A stretch of DNA of 64,000 bases from Bombella sp. ESL0385. Its GTDB lineage: Bacteria; Pseudomonadota; Alphaproteobacteria; Acetobacterales; Acetobacteraceae. The notes beneath the pieces are model-generated. The model had not been told where the DNA came from and did not search any database. It saw only the letters and a list, made by a program, of their open reading frames with translations. The stretch spans positions 248,001-312,000 of the forward strand of contig NZ_WNIJ01000001.1 of NCBI RefSeq assembly GCF_009725755.1, given 5' to 3'. A program made the translations under genes and the position numbers. Position 1 is the stretch's first letter. Each line of letters begins with the position of its first letter. Shown here in pieces: positions 62,135 to 64,000 of this stretch.

Positions 62135-62401
62135 ATGGCAGACGCTCTTAATGTCGATGCGCTTAAAACAAAAGCAGAGCAGACCCTTAACAAGGCTGGG
62201 AATGCTGTTGATACAGACGCGCTAAAAGCTAAAGCACATGAGCAAGCACGTCAGGCACAGCATGCTTTTAATGAGCTGAATAACGAGTTGAAGCAGCCTA
62301 AAGGCCGTTGCCAATGTGTTGGCCATACGCTGCTTTGGGGCGGTATTATCGTTGCTGCTCTAGCAGGCCTTTGCGCCATCGGCCGCTGGCTGAAGAAGTA
62401 A
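62135..62401 (+). CDS. Small helical membrane-anchored protein
   Basis: 88 residues. Two similar charged helical segments (NVDALKTKAEQ and DTDALKAKAHEQ) are followed by a Gly/Cys-containing turn (GRCQCVGH) and a C-terminal transmembrane helix (about 66-82). It looks like short YtxH/DUF883-like envelope stress proteins, but I do not place it firmly. AGGAGGGG lies 6 bases before ATG 62135. Stands alone, ends in a strong terminator. Confidence 0.75.
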   Translation: MADALNVDALKTKAEQTLNKAGNAVDTDALKAKAHEQARQAQHAFNELNNELKQPKGRCQCVGHTLLWGGIIVAALAGLCAIGRWLKK

Positions 62402-62441
62402 GCTTATATCATCACGCTTTGTTATAGATAAAGCATGATGC

Positions 62442-62471
62442 CCCCGGCCTTCCTACAGGCCGGGGTTTTTT
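62442..62471 (+). terminator. Rho-independent terminator
   Basis: 9-bp stem CCCCGGCCT / AGGCCGGGG, loop TCCTAC, then six T. It also marks the boundary between normal and AT-rich sequence. Confidence 0.92.
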
Positions 62472-62478
62472 GTGGATG

Positions 62479-63999
62479 TTATGGCGTTTCATACTGAGGA
62501 TTCATCATCATATCATAGTGACTTTTGTGCCCCATTTCTTTGAAGATTCTTTCGAATATAGACAGGTACATTTTAACACCGTTTTTATTAGTATCGGCAT
62601 ATATACCATCCGGTATATTGTGCGAACCGTCATGAGCCCAATTTATAAGAGACGAACAGATTATTTTTTCATCAGGTGGGAATTTGTTAGGTAATTTGCC
62701 AAGGCTTGTATTGCCTATAAATGTAAAATAATATTCTAGTATCCTTCTGCATGTATTCTGAATAGCAATGGAATGTGCTTGCGGATTATGTTGGGCGTTA
62801 CGGATTTCATCCCATAATAAATTATAGGATGTCTTAATGGGGTTATGATCATGATATGATATTTCTGAGATATTGTTATGCTTCTTTATTACCCAAAATG
62901 TATGTTTCTTATCTTTAGAATTATGGGTTATTTCTTTGAAGAAGTATACGTTATGAGAAAGGAGAAAAAATTGTTTTATATTTTTTTTATTATATGAGTT
63001 TTTATTTTGAGTGTCTCTAATAATTTCTTTTATAATGGAACTAACTATGAATGAAATATTAAAATCCATACTTGATACGGGATCGTCGATAACGACGATT
63101 TTTTCTTGATTTATACCTTTCTCATTAGTGCTTCCCTCTAATAGATAATAAAAATACAGAAATGAGACAAAAGATTTTTCACCCTCACTTAGGGTATCAT
63201 AGGCTTTTTCTTTATTAGGGCGGACTATAGTATAGTCATTCGTTCCTTTAATGTTTTCTAGAAAAAAATTTGTGAATCCATACTCTTTCAAGAGGTCATT
63301 TATTTTTTTTATAGTTGGCTTGACACTAATAAGAGATTTTTCAAGACAATATTTTTCATCATTCTTTTCTTTAATTTTATGAGAAATAGATTTAAGGTTA
63401 TTGTTAATTTTATCGACTTCTTGAGAAAGATTTTCATATTCTGAAATATATTTTTCTATGGCTTCTTTGTTTTCTAAATGAAAAAGAGCCCATATTTCTT
63501 TTGTAAGACTTTCTCTGTATTTGTTTTTGTTATCAATTAAGCGATTATGTTCTTCTATAAGAGAATTTGAAGTCTTAATTTCATTAATTAGCTTCTCTAA
63601 AAGGTCTTTTGTAGGGCTTATACTTAAACTATTTTGTTTTGATTCTATTTCGCTATAGGATATAGTTTCACTTGGATTTTCAAATTTCTTATTTAAGACC
63701 CTATAATTATAATCAAGTCGTAGAACTAAACCATCTTTTATGGATAATATTGCCTCAGTTTTTTTTGCTATCTCAGGAATGTCATGTAATAATGCAAATT
63801 CATCTAATGTAATGTTTATAAAATTATTTATATTTTCTTGGAATTTTTTATATTCTTTTTTTATTAAATTTATTTTGCTGAGAGATTCATGGTAGGTTTT
63901 ATCGAATAATTTTCTTAATTTTATTTGTAGATCATGATCAATATGTTGTTGGCAGAAGGGACATTTATCTTTTGATTTGTCAAGGAATTTAAGCCCTTG
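62479..63999 (-). CDS. AAA_13-type ATPase, C-terminal part (RloC/PrrC-like defence family)
   Basis: The frame is open without a stop to the window edge, so at least 506 C-terminal residues are present and the N-terminus with Walker A is missing. From left in protein order: a zinc-hook CPFCQQ near residue 13 of the visible part, a long Lys/Glu/Asn-rich coiled coil (about 20-235), then ABC signature LSEGEKSFVSF, Walker B IVVIDDPVSSMD and the H-loop LLSHN. The C-terminus has RRILEYYF and WAHDGSHN. RloC and related SMC-like ATPases share this order. Codons are very AT-rich, unlike every other gene here, which suggests transfer. Confidence 0.82.
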   Translation of the reverse strand, partial: QGLKFLDKSKDKCPFCQQHIDHDLQIKLRKLFDKTYHESLSKINLIKKEYKKFQENINNFINITLDEFALLHDIPEIAKKTEAILSIKDGLVLRLDYNYRVLNKKFENPSETISYSEIESKQNSLSISPTKDLLEKLINEIKTSNSLIEEHNRLIDNKNKYRESLTKEIWALFHLENKEAIEKYISEYENLSQEVDKINNNLKSISHKIKEKNDEKYCLEKSLISVKPTIKKINDLLKEYGFTNFFLENIKGTNDYTIVRPNKEKAYDTLSEGEKSFVSFLYFYYLLEGSTNEKGINQEKIVVIDDPVSSMDFNISFIVSSIIKEIIRDTQNKNSYNKKNIKQFFLLSHNVYFFKEITHNSKDKKHTFWVIKKHNNISEISYHDHNPIKTSYNLLWDEIRNAQHNPQAHSIAIQNTCRRILEYYFTFIGNTSLGKLPNKFPPDEKIICSSLINWAHDGSHNIPDGIYADTNKNGVKMYLSIFERIFKEMGHKSHYDMMMNPQYETP

Positions 64000-64000
64000 A

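Overview
The window is a 64 kb chromosomal segment of an alphaproteobacterium, most likely of the acetic acid bacteria (Acetobacteraceae). A nectar- or bee-associated genus close to Bombella/Saccharibacter is possible, but this is inferred from gene style only. It carries three tRNAs, many housekeeping genes (gyrA, dnaB, priA, prfB, rpmJ, accD, coaD, rph, xerC) and a TonB-ExbB-ExbD-ExbD-TPR operon. It also has pseudoazurin and a 2-oxo-acid decarboxylase. I see no insertion sequence, prophage or CRISPR array. Base composition is mid-GC throughout except for the last 1.5 kb, which is very AT-rich and looks imported.

Layout. 1-3.2 kb: a DsbA-like thiol oxidoreductase, then the folate genes folP, a folB-folK fusion and folE. 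3.2-5.2 kb: queD-queC-queE for queuosine, which share the FolE product with folate synthesis. 5.3-10.6 kb: tRNA-Asp, a two-domain aspartyl protease, xerC, priA, a TPR protein and rpmJ. 10.7-15.6 kb: a small secreted protein, then pabB-pabC-oligopeptidase B, translationally coupled. 15.7-19.6 kb: gyrA-coaD-cyclophilin. 19.7-23.8 kb: tRNA-Lys, tRNA-Leu, then a periplasmic catalase-peroxidase, pseudoazurin and cytochrome b561. 23.9-27.8 kb: a PLP sulfur amino acid enzyme facing a MetNIQ methionine importer. 28-30.1 kb: a YWTD-repeat protein, a 3-hydroxyacyl-CoA dehydrogenase and YciI. 30.2-37.1 kb: a Pmp3-like peptide, a large MscS channel and the Ton energising operon. 37.1-37.5 kb: a 377 bp gap holding three perfect DnaA boxes in one orientation. 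37.5-42.7 kb: prfB (with the classic programmed +1 frameshift), PBP1A, rph and rdgB. 42.8-49.1 kb: an outer-membrane porin and sulfate assimilation (cysH, cysD, cysNC, a TauE-type transporter). 49.1-52.5 kb: a TonB-dependent receptor behind a perfect Zur-type operator, and a DMT transporter. 52.5-56.4 kb: accD-folC-dnaB. 56.6-59.5 kb: an indolepyruvate-decarboxylase-like enzyme coupled to an aromatic aminotransferase. 59.5-62.4 kb: a copper ATPase and a small membrane protein. 62.5-64 kb: the C-terminal 506 residues of an AAA_13-type ATPase with a zinc-hook motif, a family tied to RloC/PrrC-like defence; it runs off the window.

How the genes fit together. Six folate loci (folP, folBK, folE, pabB, pabC, folC) supply nearly a whole pathway. 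The TonB/ExbB/ExbD operon would energise the zinc-regulated receptor 12 kb away. The periplasmic KatG, pseudoazurin and cytochrome b561 together suggest an envelope peroxide-defence module. The best leads are the DnaA-box cluster, the Zur-controlled receptor, the AT-rich ATPase at the right edge, the katG-cupredoxin-b561 set and the cyclophilin gene with two well-formed translation starts.
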